This document shows, one piece after another, positions 25,901 to 34,830 of a DNA stretch of 64,000 nt (positions are counted from its first letter, which is position 1; each line of letters begins with the position of its first letter). The notes beneath the pieces are model-generated. The model ran no database searches, was not told the origin of the DNA, and saw only the letters and a list, made by a program, of their open reading frames with translations. The translations under genes were made by a program, and so were the position numbers. Source of the stretch: Lagopus muta. Its lineage: Eukaryota > Chordata > Aves > Galliformes > Phasianidae. The stretch covers positions 18,186,077 through 18,250,076 of the forward strand of contig NC_064438.1 of NCBI RefSeq assembly GCF_023343835.1, given 5' to 3'.

Positions 25901-27460
25901 GGGAACCTGCTTTGGCAGGGGGGTTGGACTCGATCTCTGGAGGTCCCTTCCAACTCCTACAATTCTGTGATTCTGTGAACAGCTAATTGTTACCAATGCA
26001 TCCTGAAGTTCCTCCAGTTGCTGTAGGGGACTGTTAAGCTTTTATATATAAAATCAGCTTATGGCAAACAGGACTGAAGTATTTTTTTTAAGCAATCTTT
26101 TTGACAGGAACACATACACGGTACCTTTAACTGATGGTCTTTATTTCGAAGCTCAGCATCCTTCTCTCGAACAAGCTCCTTTAGCTGTATTACCAGCTGC
26201 TCAGTACTTGCCAGCTGTTCAGTCAAATCCGTCACCGACATGCTTCTTGCATCTTGTGAGCCCGCAGCCTGCAGACATTAACTACACTTTGAACAAACAA
26301 AATGGTGCAGACAATGCTCTTTGTGCAAAAAAATCACCTGTTTTGGTACAATTTTTTTTTTTTGGGGGTGGGGTGGGGAGGGGGCTTGAAAGGCAAGAGG
26401 GTGCGTTTGTTTTCTGAACACATACAGCAAATCTTTTTAGAACACAACATTCAAACATGCATCTACTATATGTGCACATACCAGACTGGTCATAGCTAGT
26501 TTGACAGATATAGTAACAGAAGGGGTTATATAAAACCATGTTAAAAAGATCTCGCAACACAGCTGTAATGATCTACAGCAAAGAGTAGGAACATTCCTCA
26601 CTGTACTACGGTTCAGTCAGACCATTCCACCATTTTGTTTAGACCCAATAAATCCCTATATTTTGCCACCTCAGAAATTCCTTGCAGTTTCTTCCTTTTC
26701 CTCATCTTTATAGATTCTCTTGTACAGCAACCTTCCCTTCTGTCCCTAATCTAAGATCTGTGTGGAATCATGAAAAGAAACCTGAAAGATTTCAAGTGGA
26801 TCTTGCTAACTCTACTCGAGGCTTTAAAGAAAGCTTTATTTTTTAAGGAAGCAGAAGTAAAAAACAGTATCCCTCACCTTTCCCTCATTAAGACTTTTTC
26901 AAAATAAGCTTTAACGTAACTATAGCAATAGTTCATTTAAAATAACATTTTTTTTTTTTCCTTTATGGGGGTCAACAACACTGACTTTGAACAGCTAAAC
27001 AAATAATGAAAATAATTAATAGCTACACCAAATGTTGAGCAACTTAATGTACAAGGGCTGAACTTTCTTAACTACTGGATTTTCATCATGACATCCAGTA
27101 GTACTGTTACTGGACCTAGAGGCAACAAAATATTTTACTGAACACTATGCACAAATAACACACTTGGGATAAAGCCCATAAAATTTCTCTGAATTTGCTC
27201 TTAAAACAATGTAAGCATAATGAAGAGGAGCAGAGCAGTGGTGTTATGATTAAATATCACATAGAATGGAAGCAAGAACCCAATTTGACTTATAGAGTCA
27301 TAAAAGCGAATGATGGTAAAAGCAATTAAGCAACTTCTTTATGAAAGAGCAAATACATATTATTAGCATAACATCCATTAGAGAAATTATTACTGAAAAG
27401 TAGCTCATTACTTACTACTGCTTTGGAAGGAGAATCATCTCCACTACCCCATTTCCACAT
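1..27460 (-). CDS. Giantin/GOLGB1-like giant coiled-coil golgin (3'-partial; 21 coding exons in the window)
   Basis: I see 21 coding exons joined by GT-AG introns in a consistent frame. They encode at least 3,514 residues and are still open at the left edge. Nearly all of it is heptad-rich coiled coil (E, K, Q, L). Two things point to giantin. The N-terminal block with motifs [20 protein letters not shown] and [16 protein letters not shown] resembles the human giantin block around AYAEQLVVELKDIIRQKD. The big exon carries two [10 protein letters not shown] copies (about residues 2,523 and 3,147) and an [13 protein letters not shown] segment, all recognisable in giantin. Giantin is a C-terminally membrane-anchored Golgi tether; the anchor here would lie outside the window. 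The start chosen is the first ATG after the exon 2 acceptor ([15 protein letters not shown]); its SGDD recalls giantin's N-terminus. Because human GOLGB1 is not beside CD59/FBXO3, I infer a paralogue and give no symbol. Family assignment is fairly secure, orthology is not. Confidence 0.85.
8044..8344. mobile_element. Candidate solo LTR (about 301 bp) in a giantin-like intron
   Basis: The segment begins TGTTGAG and ends CCCAACA, so it has TG...CA ends with a short inverted repeat (TGTTG/CAACA). It is less AT rich than the flanking intron. It holds a TATA-like CATTTAAGG about 105 bases in and a near-duplicate pair of CAACTGTAAC words near its right end. Flanking bases do not form a clear target duplication, so this is tentative. 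No coding domains are present. Confidence 0.4.
8513..8617 (-). CDS. Giantin-like exon 21
   Basis: 105 nt, phase 0 to 0, 35 residues beginning [18 protein letters not shown]. Acceptor ATACTAAG, donor GTAACT. Coiled coil. Confidence 0.85.
8964..9132 (-). CDS. Giantin-like exon 20
   Basis: 169 nt, takes over the two bases left by exon 19 and ends in phase 0. Contains [19 protein letters not shown]. Acceptor TTCTTCTCAG, donor GTAAGT. Coiled coil. Confidence 0.85.
9420..9529 (-). CDS. Giantin-like exon 19
   Basis: 110 nt, starts phase 0 ([17 protein letters not shown]) and ends with two bases over. Acceptor TTGTTGCAG, donor GTAAAA. A run of three Gs at the donor leaves only one in-frame GT choice. 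Confidence 0.85.
10204..10251 (-). CDS. Giantin-like micro-exon 18
   Basis: Only 48 nt (16 codons, [16 protein letters not shown]), phase 0 to 0. Acceptor GATACAG, donor GTGTGT. It could be skipped without a frameshift, so alternative splicing is possible. Confidence 0.75.
10997..11127 (-). CDS. Giantin-like exon 17
   Basis: 131 nt, joined to exon 16 by a split glycine codon. Reads [18 protein letters not shown] then an [15 protein letters not shown] segment. Acceptor TTAAATAG, donor GTGAGC. Strong heptad pattern. Confidence 0.87.
11972..12098 (-). CDS. Giantin-like exon 16 (non-coiled-coil GGWWPEY linker)
   Basis: 127 nt. Unlike its neighbours it encodes a proline- and aromatic-containing stretch, [15 protein letters not shown], preceded by an acidic/Ser-Thr run. 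This looks like a break or linker in the rod, or a short docking motif. Acceptor GCACGTAG, donor GTGTGA. Confidence 0.8.
12952..13061 (-). CDS. Giantin-like exon 15
   Basis: 110 nt, first codon split with exon 14. Begins [19 protein letters not shown] and ends in a basic/Asn-rich stretch ([11 protein letters not shown]). Acceptor TGATCCAG, donor GTGGGT. Confidence 0.83.
14408..14434. repeat. TA-rich simple repeat
   Basis: Alternating TA stretch within the long intron between giantin-like exons 14 and 15. Confidence 0.85.
16774..16924 (-). CDS. Giantin-like exon 14
   Basis: 151 nt, phase 0 start ([18 protein letters not shown]). Ends in an acidic/basic charged helix ([13 protein letters not shown]). 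Acceptor CTTGTTAG, donor GTGGGT. Confidence 0.85.
17861..17952 (-). CDS. Giantin-like exon 13
   Basis: 92 nt, reads [18 protein letters not shown] and closes in phase 0. Acceptor TTTTTGTAG, donor GTTAAC. Confidence 0.83.
18740..18857 (-). CDS. Giantin-like exon 12
   Basis: 118 nt, phase 0 start ([19 protein letters not shown]), one base over at the end. Acceptor TTGTTTTAG, donor GTAAAA. Coiled coil. Confidence 0.83.
19098..19207 (-). CDS. Giantin-like exon 11
   Basis: 110 nt, contains [20 protein letters not shown], a basic helical stretch. Acceptor GCTTTTTAG, donor GTATGT. Confidence 0.84.
19542..19863 (-). CDS. Giantin-like exon 10 with three 11-residue repeats
   Basis: 322 nt, phase 0 start ([17 protein letters not shown]), one base over at the end. 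Acceptor TTTAAACAG after a polypyrimidine tract, donor GTATCC. Residues about 386-418 hold three consecutive 11-residue units, each starting EKH (19,660-19,758). Confidence 0.86.
21513..21626 (-). CDS. Giantin-like exon 9
   Basis: 114 nt, phase 0 to 0. [20 protein letters not shown] resembles the giantin stretch with RKLEEHEESLVGRAQVVDLL. Acceptor TTTACTAG, donor GTAAGA. Confidence 0.88.
21829..21951 (-). CDS. Giantin-like exon 8
   Basis: 123 nt, phase 0 to 0, [18 protein letters not shown]. Acceptor GTTTTCAG, donor GTGTGT. Coiled coil. Confidence 0.87.
22195..22310 (+). repeat. Degraded CR1 fragment
   Basis: Contains a decayed version of the CR1 3'-region text (CCTGGAGCATGTCCAGAGAA ... GGGATTGTTCAGTCTG). 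No tail is visible; the right limit is uncertain. Confidence 0.65.
22689..22874 (-). CDS. Giantin-like exon 7
   Basis: 186 nt, phase 0 to 0, [20 protein letters not shown]. Acceptor TTCTAAAG, donor GTAAGT. Coiled coil. Confidence 0.86.
23214..23381 (-). CDS. Giantin-like exon 6
   Basis: 168 nt, phase 0 to 0, [18 protein letters not shown], ending in a Gly-rich break ([10 protein letters not shown]). Acceptor ATTTTCAG, donor GTATGT. Confidence 0.86.
23880..23982 (+). repeat. CR1 3'-end fragment
   Basis: Shows GAGGGACATGGTTTAGTGAG, then GGACTGGATGATCTTGTAGG and the terminal TTCTGTGATTCTGTGATA. This is the standard 3' end of avian CR1 in plus orientation, within a giantin-like intron. Confidence 0.9.
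24101..24223 (-). CDS. Giantin-like exon 5
   Basis: 123 nt, phase 0 to 0, [19 protein letters not shown]. Acceptor TTATTGCAG, donor GTGGTA. Confidence 0.85.
25081..25227 (-). CDS. Giantin-like exon 4
   Basis: 147 nt, phase 0 to 0, [20 protein letters not shown], matching giantin's EERKAADNKIKKLKLHAKAK block. Acceptor TTTGTAG, donor GTAAGT. Confidence 0.9.
25324..25345. repeat. A22 homopolymer in a giantin-like intron
   Basis: 22 consecutive A, about 105 bases left of the CR1 copy. CR1 does not end in poly-A, so the tract is not explained by that element. Confidence 0.9.
25452..25979 (+). repeat. CR1 retroposon, 5'-truncated, well preserved 3' region
   Basis: About 530 bp with hallmark CR1 words: CATCTGGAGTACTGCATCCA, GGGCCACGAAGATGGTGAAG, TTCAGCCTTGAGAAAAGAAG, CTGCCCAGGGAGGTGGTGGA, ending ATTCTGTGATTCTGTGAA. 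It is the best preserved copy here. It lies in the intron between giantin-like exons 3 and 4, antisense to the gene. The 92-residue plus ORF across it is a fragment of the CR1 reverse-transcriptase end or chance. Confidence 0.95.
26125..26268 (-). CDS. Giantin-like exon 3
   Basis: 144 nt, phase 0 to 0. Carries the start of the giantin-like N-terminal block ([18 protein letters not shown]). Acceptor GTCTGCAG, donor GTACCG. Confidence 0.9.
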
Positions 27461-27473
27461 GGTTTCAAGATGG
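27416..27473 (-). CDS. Giantin-like exon 2 (start codon exon)
   Basis: Acceptor TTTTCATAG at 27474. Thirteen 5'UTR bases precede an ATG at 27,458-27,460, followed by 15 codons ([15 protein letters not shown]) and donor GTAAGT. The coding part is 27,416-27,460. The start is inferred from the splice structure and the shared SGDD motif with giantin. Confidence 0.75.
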
Positions 27474-30462
27474 CTATGAAAAACATAAATGAAATAACAC
27501 AACAGTGAACATCAATGGCTCTCAGATAACTCTAATCAACTCGTCCTCTCTGCACATTTCAAAGTAAAATATTTTAATCTAACTTGTTTGTTCAATGGTG
27601 ACAGCACCTCTGATTTCCATCGCATTACTAGCTGCTAAGATATAATTACATTTTGTATAAAATATGCATACTATGCCTTTTGACTCCTAGCTTGTAAAAT
27701 GCCAACACTATTAAAAACATATATATCCAAAGAAGCCTTTAAAATGTAAATACTGTAAAGTAGTATTCAGCATAGTTGCTATTTCCACATGTAAATAAAA
27801 GATAGAAGCACTGCTAATATTTAACCAGACCTTAAACACTGCCTGCCACTGCAGTATGACAGGGTTCATATCAACTTGTGGTTCTATAAAACCACACACA
27901 TAAAATCTTCAAAGAACACCACCCTGCATTCCATGCCATGCGACCATCTTCACCTGAAAAATAAAGTCAGTGCTGCAACCCTTGAAGTCACTGATCAGTC
28001 TATTAAATACCAGCAGCTGACGCTGCAGGAGCAGCACTTATTCCTTGCTCCTTTGCTCTGCAGCAAGCACCACTGATTTCTAAATAGTAACAAAGTATTA
28101 AACACACATAATTGTAGTCTCTGGCTGTGGAAAGCTGTAGACATAAATTAAGGCAACTCAGGGCTCTAAGGTGGCAAAATCCTGAAGGACAAAAGGACAG
28201 AAGGCAGCTCAGGGGTTAAGAACAATCCTGCATAATAGTGATAGGCCTGGCTGAGAAAAAAAAAAGGGGCAGCCTTCAAAATATCCCATGCTGTAAACAC
28301 CAGACTGTGCTGTGGAGATGTATATTAAGAACAGACAGATGTTGCTCTGTCTGGATAATACTCCAAACAGCAGCACAAAGTGAGAAGCCAAGCCCTACCT
28401 GTTCTATAATCTGCACTCTCCACTGGCAACACCCATCTGTACAGCATACTTTTGAAATATGCACGCACAGATCAGTCAGCACTACTGAATTTGGAAACCA
28501 GTTTATTATAAACATTAGCACATAGCTTACCTTAAAAAGTATGCAGAATGATAGTAGAGACTGCTTTTAAAGATGTTTATCTTCTAAAAGCTAAAACCAG
28601 CAATCACAGACTGCAATCTATGGCCTACGTTATCTACAAGGTCAAAATGGATTATGCTAAGATTCTTTCCTAACATTAAAACCAACAAAGTAACTATGGG
28701 CTCGGGGATAGAAATTATATAACTTAAAAGTAAAAACCCTATCTATGACTCCTCCAGAGCCCTAACATCAAATCTGCTCTCATTAAAAAGCTCATTTCCA
28801 GATACATAAAAGGGTTACTGAGGTACAGAGAAGCTAAAAGGGACTCACTGGATTAATATGGTGGTGTATTTACATTTGACTTATGAATATTTCAGCTCAT
28901 TTCCAGCTTTGACTGAAGCAATTGCCTTCAGCCACTTCATGTGCCAGCATTCCTACTTGAATACCTTAACTGCCACTTTCCCAATCATCTTTATTTATAG
29001 CAAGGTTACTAAATATTGAGAAGTTTTCCGAACTAACTTGGAAACACAAACAAAAATTTCTCACCCACCATGAAGCCAACCAATAGTGATTTTTGCTTTT
29101 CTTATGCTGACAACAAATTAAAGCACCAAGGCTGCAGCTGGAATGCTCAATCCTTTCTCCTTGCAGTATTATTTAAACAGAACTTGAAATCAAGTCTTCT
29201 ATCCCAATTGTCCTTCCAGTGCTAGCCTATTTACTGGACACAGCACTATCAGTCATCATGCACAAAAGAAGCTGAGTCCAAACAACCTGTGGCTACCTTC
29301 TCTGTGTTTGTCTTTCTGCTGCAAGATCTACCTGCTCGCTCTCACTTTAAATGTTCCACGCTGCTCCATCACTGCCAGTACCTCATCCTGCTCTTCATCT
29401 TGCATTTCCTACCATGCTGACCATCATCCTTTGTCACGCACTATACGCTGACTTCCCTCAGTGTTTCCTTCACCAAGGAACAACAGGCAGCATACTCAAA
29501 CTTTCTGCAAACTCCAAGAGATGGAACTAAGGTTTCCTCAACTGCAGTGAAGGAAGTTTCTCCTTACGCTCCAAGGACAACTGAGGTTTCAGCTCTTATC
29601 ACAATGGGATTTTATCAAACAAAAAAGCTCCTCCGGCAGCTTTGGCTCCACAGTCGTCCATTCTATTGGTTCTGCTCCAGCTGCAGTCAAGTGCAGCTAA
29701 AAAAATCTAAGCATGCATTCACCTGGGGGAGTTCCAGCCTGCTCACTTCCCTGAGCCAGCTATGTCAGGGCCTGGCACAAGGGGCAATGAAGAGCACACA
29801 GCTATGGGCAGGGCACCTTTCAGCAGCAGCACGTACAGTGAGAGGTCACAGAACCCCCACACTCACTTTCCCCACGGCTGTTCAAAGCCATTCTGATATA
29901 AGGATGGCTTCATGCACACTCACTGAGCTTTCAATATGAAGGCATTAGGGGAACTCTTCTTCTTCTGTACAGAAGCACATAGCAACAAACAGAGGCAGAA
30001 CTACCATGGAAGGCAGTGGTGCTCCCTTTCTCTTCTTTCACACGTCTTCAGTAGAAAGATTATCAACAGTGCTTTATTACTTCTAATACAATTCTTTGAA
30101 CACTTGCGCTTTAAACACAGAGACCAAAAGAAAAGCGCGTCCATGTATTTATTTTCTCACTGCACCTGCACAGTTTTGCTTTTACCCGATACAGATTTAA
30201 CAGCAAATCCGCAGTTATCACACGTGCTTGTTACAAACAGCTCCTCGAGAACACAGATCACGCTCCCCTGGAAAGCCGGCCATCCCTCCCGGCCGCACAT
30301 ACTTCCTGCAGTGCCGCCAGCACCGTCACCGCAATCCGTCCAAGGCCCGTTCAGGCTCAGGGCCGAGGCAGAAAACAGCCCCAACGAGGAGGCCCGGCCG
30401 GGTCTTCCTCCCCTCACCCGATCGCCCCAGCTTGCGAAATGGCTCCGCGCGGCCCCACTCAC
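27474..30462 (-). other. Intron 1 of the giantin-like gene
   Basis: About 3 kb with no supported coding exon. I saw no clear interspersed repeat, but the left half is AT rich. Short ORFs on both strands look random. Confidence 0.6.
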
Positions 30463-30612
30463 CTGCGGGTGCCGGTGGGCGGGCGAGCCGCGCCGGGCTC
30501 CACGCAGCGCTACCGCCTCCTCCGCCTGCGCCTCGGCGCGGCCCCGCAGCGCCGGGCACGGCAGCGAGCCACGCCCCCCGCGGCACGTCGGTGTCGTAGC
30601 GCCCCCTGGCGG
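30463..30612 (-). promoter_or_regulatory. Promoter CpG island and non-coding first exon of the giantin-like gene
   Basis: The stretch 30,250-30,660 is very CpG rich. A strong minus-strand donor (CGCAG|GTGAGT) at 30,463/30,462 would end a non-coding exon 1 that splices over about 3 kb to exon 2. A GC box (GGGCGG) lies near 30,478. The transcription start is not determined and the right-hand limit given is only approximate. Confidence 0.6.
30597..30612 (-). promoter_or_regulatory. CTCF-like motif upstream of the giantin-like promoter
   Basis: The minus strand reads CCGCCAGGGGGCGCTA, close to the vertebrate CTCF consensus core CCACCAGGGGGCGCTA. It sits about 135 bases upstream of the exon 1 donor. 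Binding is inferred from sequence only. Confidence 0.6.
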
Positions 30613-30663
30613 CGCGGAGGAACCTCGGCCCTGAGGGAGCGTGGCGGCCGATGACTGACCAGA

Positions 30664-33130
30664 GAAGGATTTGTCGGGAGGAGACGAGCACCTCCGCGAG
30701 TATCGGTGCGCTGCGGATATAGTGTAACGACAGCCGCACCGTCAGTATTCTCGGAGATGAAGTGGAACAGCTTTCCCAATATGACCAATGTCACAATGTC
30801 GTTGCTTTTCCCAGCGTGCCCTTCTTTCCAGTTCGCAGCTGGTGCCCTGTGACTAAGGACGCCATTTATTACAAAGACCGCCTGGTCCTTTCCCCCAGCT
30901 GCTGCCAGGCCGTGTGATGCGAGGCCAGGATCTCCCACAGGCACTTCCCACTGAAATTCCCAGCCACGTCATGGCCGCGGGCTTCCCGGCACCGCGTGCA
31001 CGAATGCTCTCAGGAATAAAGGCTTCTTTGGGAAACGTGTGCATGGAAACAACAGCACTGTGTTACACCCTCACAGCACACTCGGGCTAGCCAGCATTTG
31101 AAAAACAGGGGCTGGAAGGCATCTTACTGAAAACTAAACTCCTAACCACTTCAACAAGACCGGCATTTGATCAGTTCTAGAGATCTTCATGTGCAGGAAA
31201 GAGGCTTCAGATGTAACAGTTCAAAAGATACAGGTAACAGTCCATCTGCATTCAGGTAGTTTTCCTCATTTGTTTCTGAACAGATTTTTCTGCATTGTAT
31301 TTATAATTCAAAAATTCTAACAGCAAATGACTGACCTCACAAATAAAGAAACCTCTGTGGTTCTGAGGCAAAACAGAGCAGCAGGAAGAGAACGTACATG
31401 GAGAACGATGGAGCTATAGAAGGCTTACATGCCTCTGAGTCCAACCAGCCCTGTGGCCTCTTCAGGCCCAGAATTACAGAGTTTTCCACTCTCATACATA
31501 GGAACGTACATCCAAGTGCTGCCCGTGGAACACTGTGTTTTGGTGCCTGTTGCTTCTTTGCTCCTTGTTTGTATTACCTTTTCTTAAGGGACTCTTGAAA
31601 ATTAGTTTCAGAAACTGCTTCAGAAAACTCATCTACATCTTTGCTCCAAATATTTTTTAATGGTTCCAATTCAGTGAAAGAGGCCGAAACTTCCTTAAAC
31701 TTCAACTTTTCTTTGCAGTGTGAATCGACCTGCTATAATAATCAACACAGTGTATAAACTCATGAGGACTGTATCATCCACAAGTCTTCCTTACCCTTTA
31801 ACCCAATGTATCAACTAGTCTTAGAAAGATGGGAGTGGAAATGACACCCTGCTTGCTTCTAGAACCCCAACAGCCAAATCCACTGCTTGGTTCTCCTACT
31901 CCAAAATGCCGTGTGCTGCATCAAGGTCCTGTTAGTGTGATATTAAAATTGCATCATTAAGTCTGAAAGTACAGCATACTGGGAGAACAATGTGCATCTC
32001 ACAAATAATTGGTTTTAGTGTTTTTGTGTGCCTTCCAGCCTAACTTCCCTGTTATGAACTCCCTTCAGCCCTAATGCTCATTTTACTCATCAGCAAGCTA
32101 CATGTCCCTCAGAGACGGGTGGAGATTTCTCTGTTGGGACTTCTTTACTGCCTTAGCGATTCCTCCACATTTAGGAGGAATTGCTCCTGGTTTGTTAGCC
32201 TCCTCACTTCTCTCAATCCAATCAGAAGTGGGAAGAAATTTCTCGCTCAGCTTTCTGCTGAGCTCTCTGCTTTCTCAGTATTGACAAATATAGCATGCTC
32301 AAAGGTAAACAGATAAATACTGGGTTTTAATTGTGCAACTAATTTAGAATGGAGCAAACAATTTAGATAATTTAAAAAACTAAGGAAAACAATGACAACA
32401 AAACCCAGAAAACAGTGACATATTACCCTAGACTCCATGGTAATGTAGACAGCCACAGGCACTAACCTGTATCTCACAGAACACAGTTAATCACACAAAA
32501 TATTTGCTACCCATCCTCATAATAAGGAAGGTTTTACCACCTTCCTTTACTACCACAGAAATTTATTACCTCTGTGATTACAGAATTAACTCTTCTTGTT
32601 AAGTCTTTTAAATATTAATCCTTTTTTTGTTTGCCTTTTCCCCTTTTTTAAACTTCCTTTTTCCTACAAATTCTCCATGTTCTTTCTAAAATGTCTCAGC
32701 TCTATCACCTTTTATTATTTTACCCATAGGAACGTTGTACCTCTACCAAAGTATGTTATATTATATGCTTTGGCACTGACAACTCTTCTTTCCCAAATGA
32801 TGGGAAATTAGTATTTTCAACAAATTCCTAAGAGATTCACATCTCTTAGGCCATATATTCTACTGCTTCCCTTCTGTGTCATACCAGTACCACTTCACTT
32901 AGAGAAAGACTCTAACCCTCTTTGTTTCCCAGCATAACAACTCCCAAAAGCTATAATCACTCTGCCAAAACTCACTGATTATATGTAGCAGCCACCTCCT
33001 GGTCAGAAATAAGAGAAGCCTTGCTCACATTTAAGAAGAGTCTCCAGATGGAAAGTACAGATGCATCTTGCTTGGAAATGAGAACTACATTGGGCTGTAA
33101 GTAGCGTGCTCTTAAATAACCACACTTTTC
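30664..33130. other. Intergenic: upstream of the giantin-like gene, downstream of CD59
   Basis: No exon with matching splice borders or family-like protein was found on either strand. Base composition falls from GC rich next to the island to AT rich on the right. Confidence 0.55.
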
Positions 33131-34636
33131 ACATTTTCTTTTTTACATTTTTATTAATCAAAGACAGCGTAGCTTTCATATTTTGAGTGACCAGAGAGAT
33201 CCAAGGATGTTTTCATAGCTAAGGTAAGCTTAGCCAAAAGGTGCTTTGCAGAATACATGATGGTTTGGAGTAACACAATGCAGTCCCTTGCCTTTGTTAT
33301 GACTGAGTGAGCCAGTATCACTGACACCCCGGAAAGCACAAGCCAGAGCCCTCAGAAAAGAATATACCATTGGCTGTAGACTCTTGCGAGAACATGCTAA
33401 AAGTTCCAAACTTGTCAAAGGAAAATGTGGCATCATACTTAACTGAGAGGCTCCCTAAGACCAGGGGAAGCACCAAAGGTCTGCCTCCACCACAGAATCA
33501 AAACAATGTGCAGCATTCGAGCTCTACAAGTCGTACACACACAAACAGAGCATTATTCTTCATGCTATTTAGATGCATGTGTATTTTGACTGCCATTTAT
33601 ACAGTTGCACAAAGGTCAAAATATAAAAGTCTGCAAACTTTTGTTTAATGCTCTTATGGAAGCCTAAAGGATTAAGTTTACCTGCTCATGTGTCTCAACA
33701 AAAACAAAAGCTGATTACACGGGAAAGTAAACTAGATGTGCCATTTTAATTCCTTAGCATTTTATAAACAATTTTTGGTATACTAAGAAATATTTAGTGC
33801 AAAGCACATGCTTAGCTTAAATCCTAGACTTGGAGAAAAAATATAAGCAAAACTAAACTGTAAAATGAAAGCTCAAAAAAGAAGCTGGCATATGTAATCT
33901 GCAGGCCCACAGAAATATAAAAGAAAGGAGGTGATTTCCTCACTAAAAGCATTATTGTGGTTTTGTTTTAAGAAAGTTAGATGCTTTCCTCCAAAATAAT
34001 GGTACTGACCGTTATGTTATTGGTTTGTACAAGTGAAAAAAAATGTTACATTGATACTGGATATTGGAACAAAGAGTCTGCATCACCTAAAAACAAAAAC
34101 TTCATGGATACTGCAGCAAGTTTATGCATATGATTCAACACTGTTGTGTTGAGGGTAAACTCACTGCTTTGTGTATGAAAAGGTAGCATCCAAAAGAACC
34201 AAAATCTCAAATAAAATTAATTAGAATTCATGCTACAGTAAGAAATTACAGTTTTCCCATCACAAAACATACATTATTCCTTCATTTCCGTATCAACCTC
34301 AAAGGTTTGCCCAGGTCCTCCACAATGTAAAACTACTTCAGAATTAGGTATTTCCACTGAGCAGATGCCATGCCAAAACTTCCTGAAAATGTTAACAATA
34401 TTGGTCTCCTTCACACAAATGGAGACAGCAGTTTACCAGATGGAACCTTAAAAAACAGAATTGAAAATTAAAAGGCCTTATTTCAGCTGAAACTGTAGTA
34501 TTTCAAAGTATTCAAACTGTAGTATTTTAAAGTATTTCAAACTTCAACTGAAACTGCAAGAAGTACAACTGAGAAAAGAGTTAATAATGATTTTGTATAA
34601 TTTCAGCTTGGAAAGACAGCATACAGACCAGGATTG
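33130..34636 (-). other. CD59: CD59 3' untranslated region
   Basis: About 1.5 kb of non-coding, AT-rich sequence between the stop codon and the AATAAA near 33,150. Extent is inferred from the signal. Confidence 0.5.
33150..33155 (-). terminator. CD59: CD59 poly(A) signal (AATAAA)
   Basis: TTTATT on the plus strand gives AATAAA on the minus strand, about 1.48 kb past the CD59 stop, followed by a GU-containing stretch. I see no better canonical signal in between. Cleavage would fall near 33,130. Confidence 0.55.
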
Positions 34637-34830
34637 CTACAGAAGCATCCATAACATGGCTATTGCAGAAGCAATACTGAAAGCTGCCTTGTTAACCCCA
34701 GTAATTGCACCCTCATTGCACAAGTCTTGTTGGCAGCAAAAGTAATCAAAGTTATCCAACTGATAGAATACAGCAATATCATTCACGTTGCACTGAGACA
34801 ACTTCCAGCAGGAGGACGTTCTCAATTTAC
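34637..34830 (-). CDS. CD59: CD59 last coding exon
   Basis: 194 nt after acceptor TATTTTCCAG. Encodes the second half of the Ly6 domain, including CW, YFCC and DLCN, then the GPI signal and TAG stop at 34,637-34,639. Confidence 0.93.

Noticed and set aside
9420..27460. Treating the short minus-strand coiled-coil ORFs as separate small genes
   Set aside because: Each ends at a splice donor and starts after an acceptor in matching phase, so they are exons of one gene.
29936..30739. ORFs of up to 232 codons over the giantin-like promoter
   Set aside because: CpG-island frames of Arg/Pro/Ala composition; they overlap each other on both strands and have no recognisable domain.
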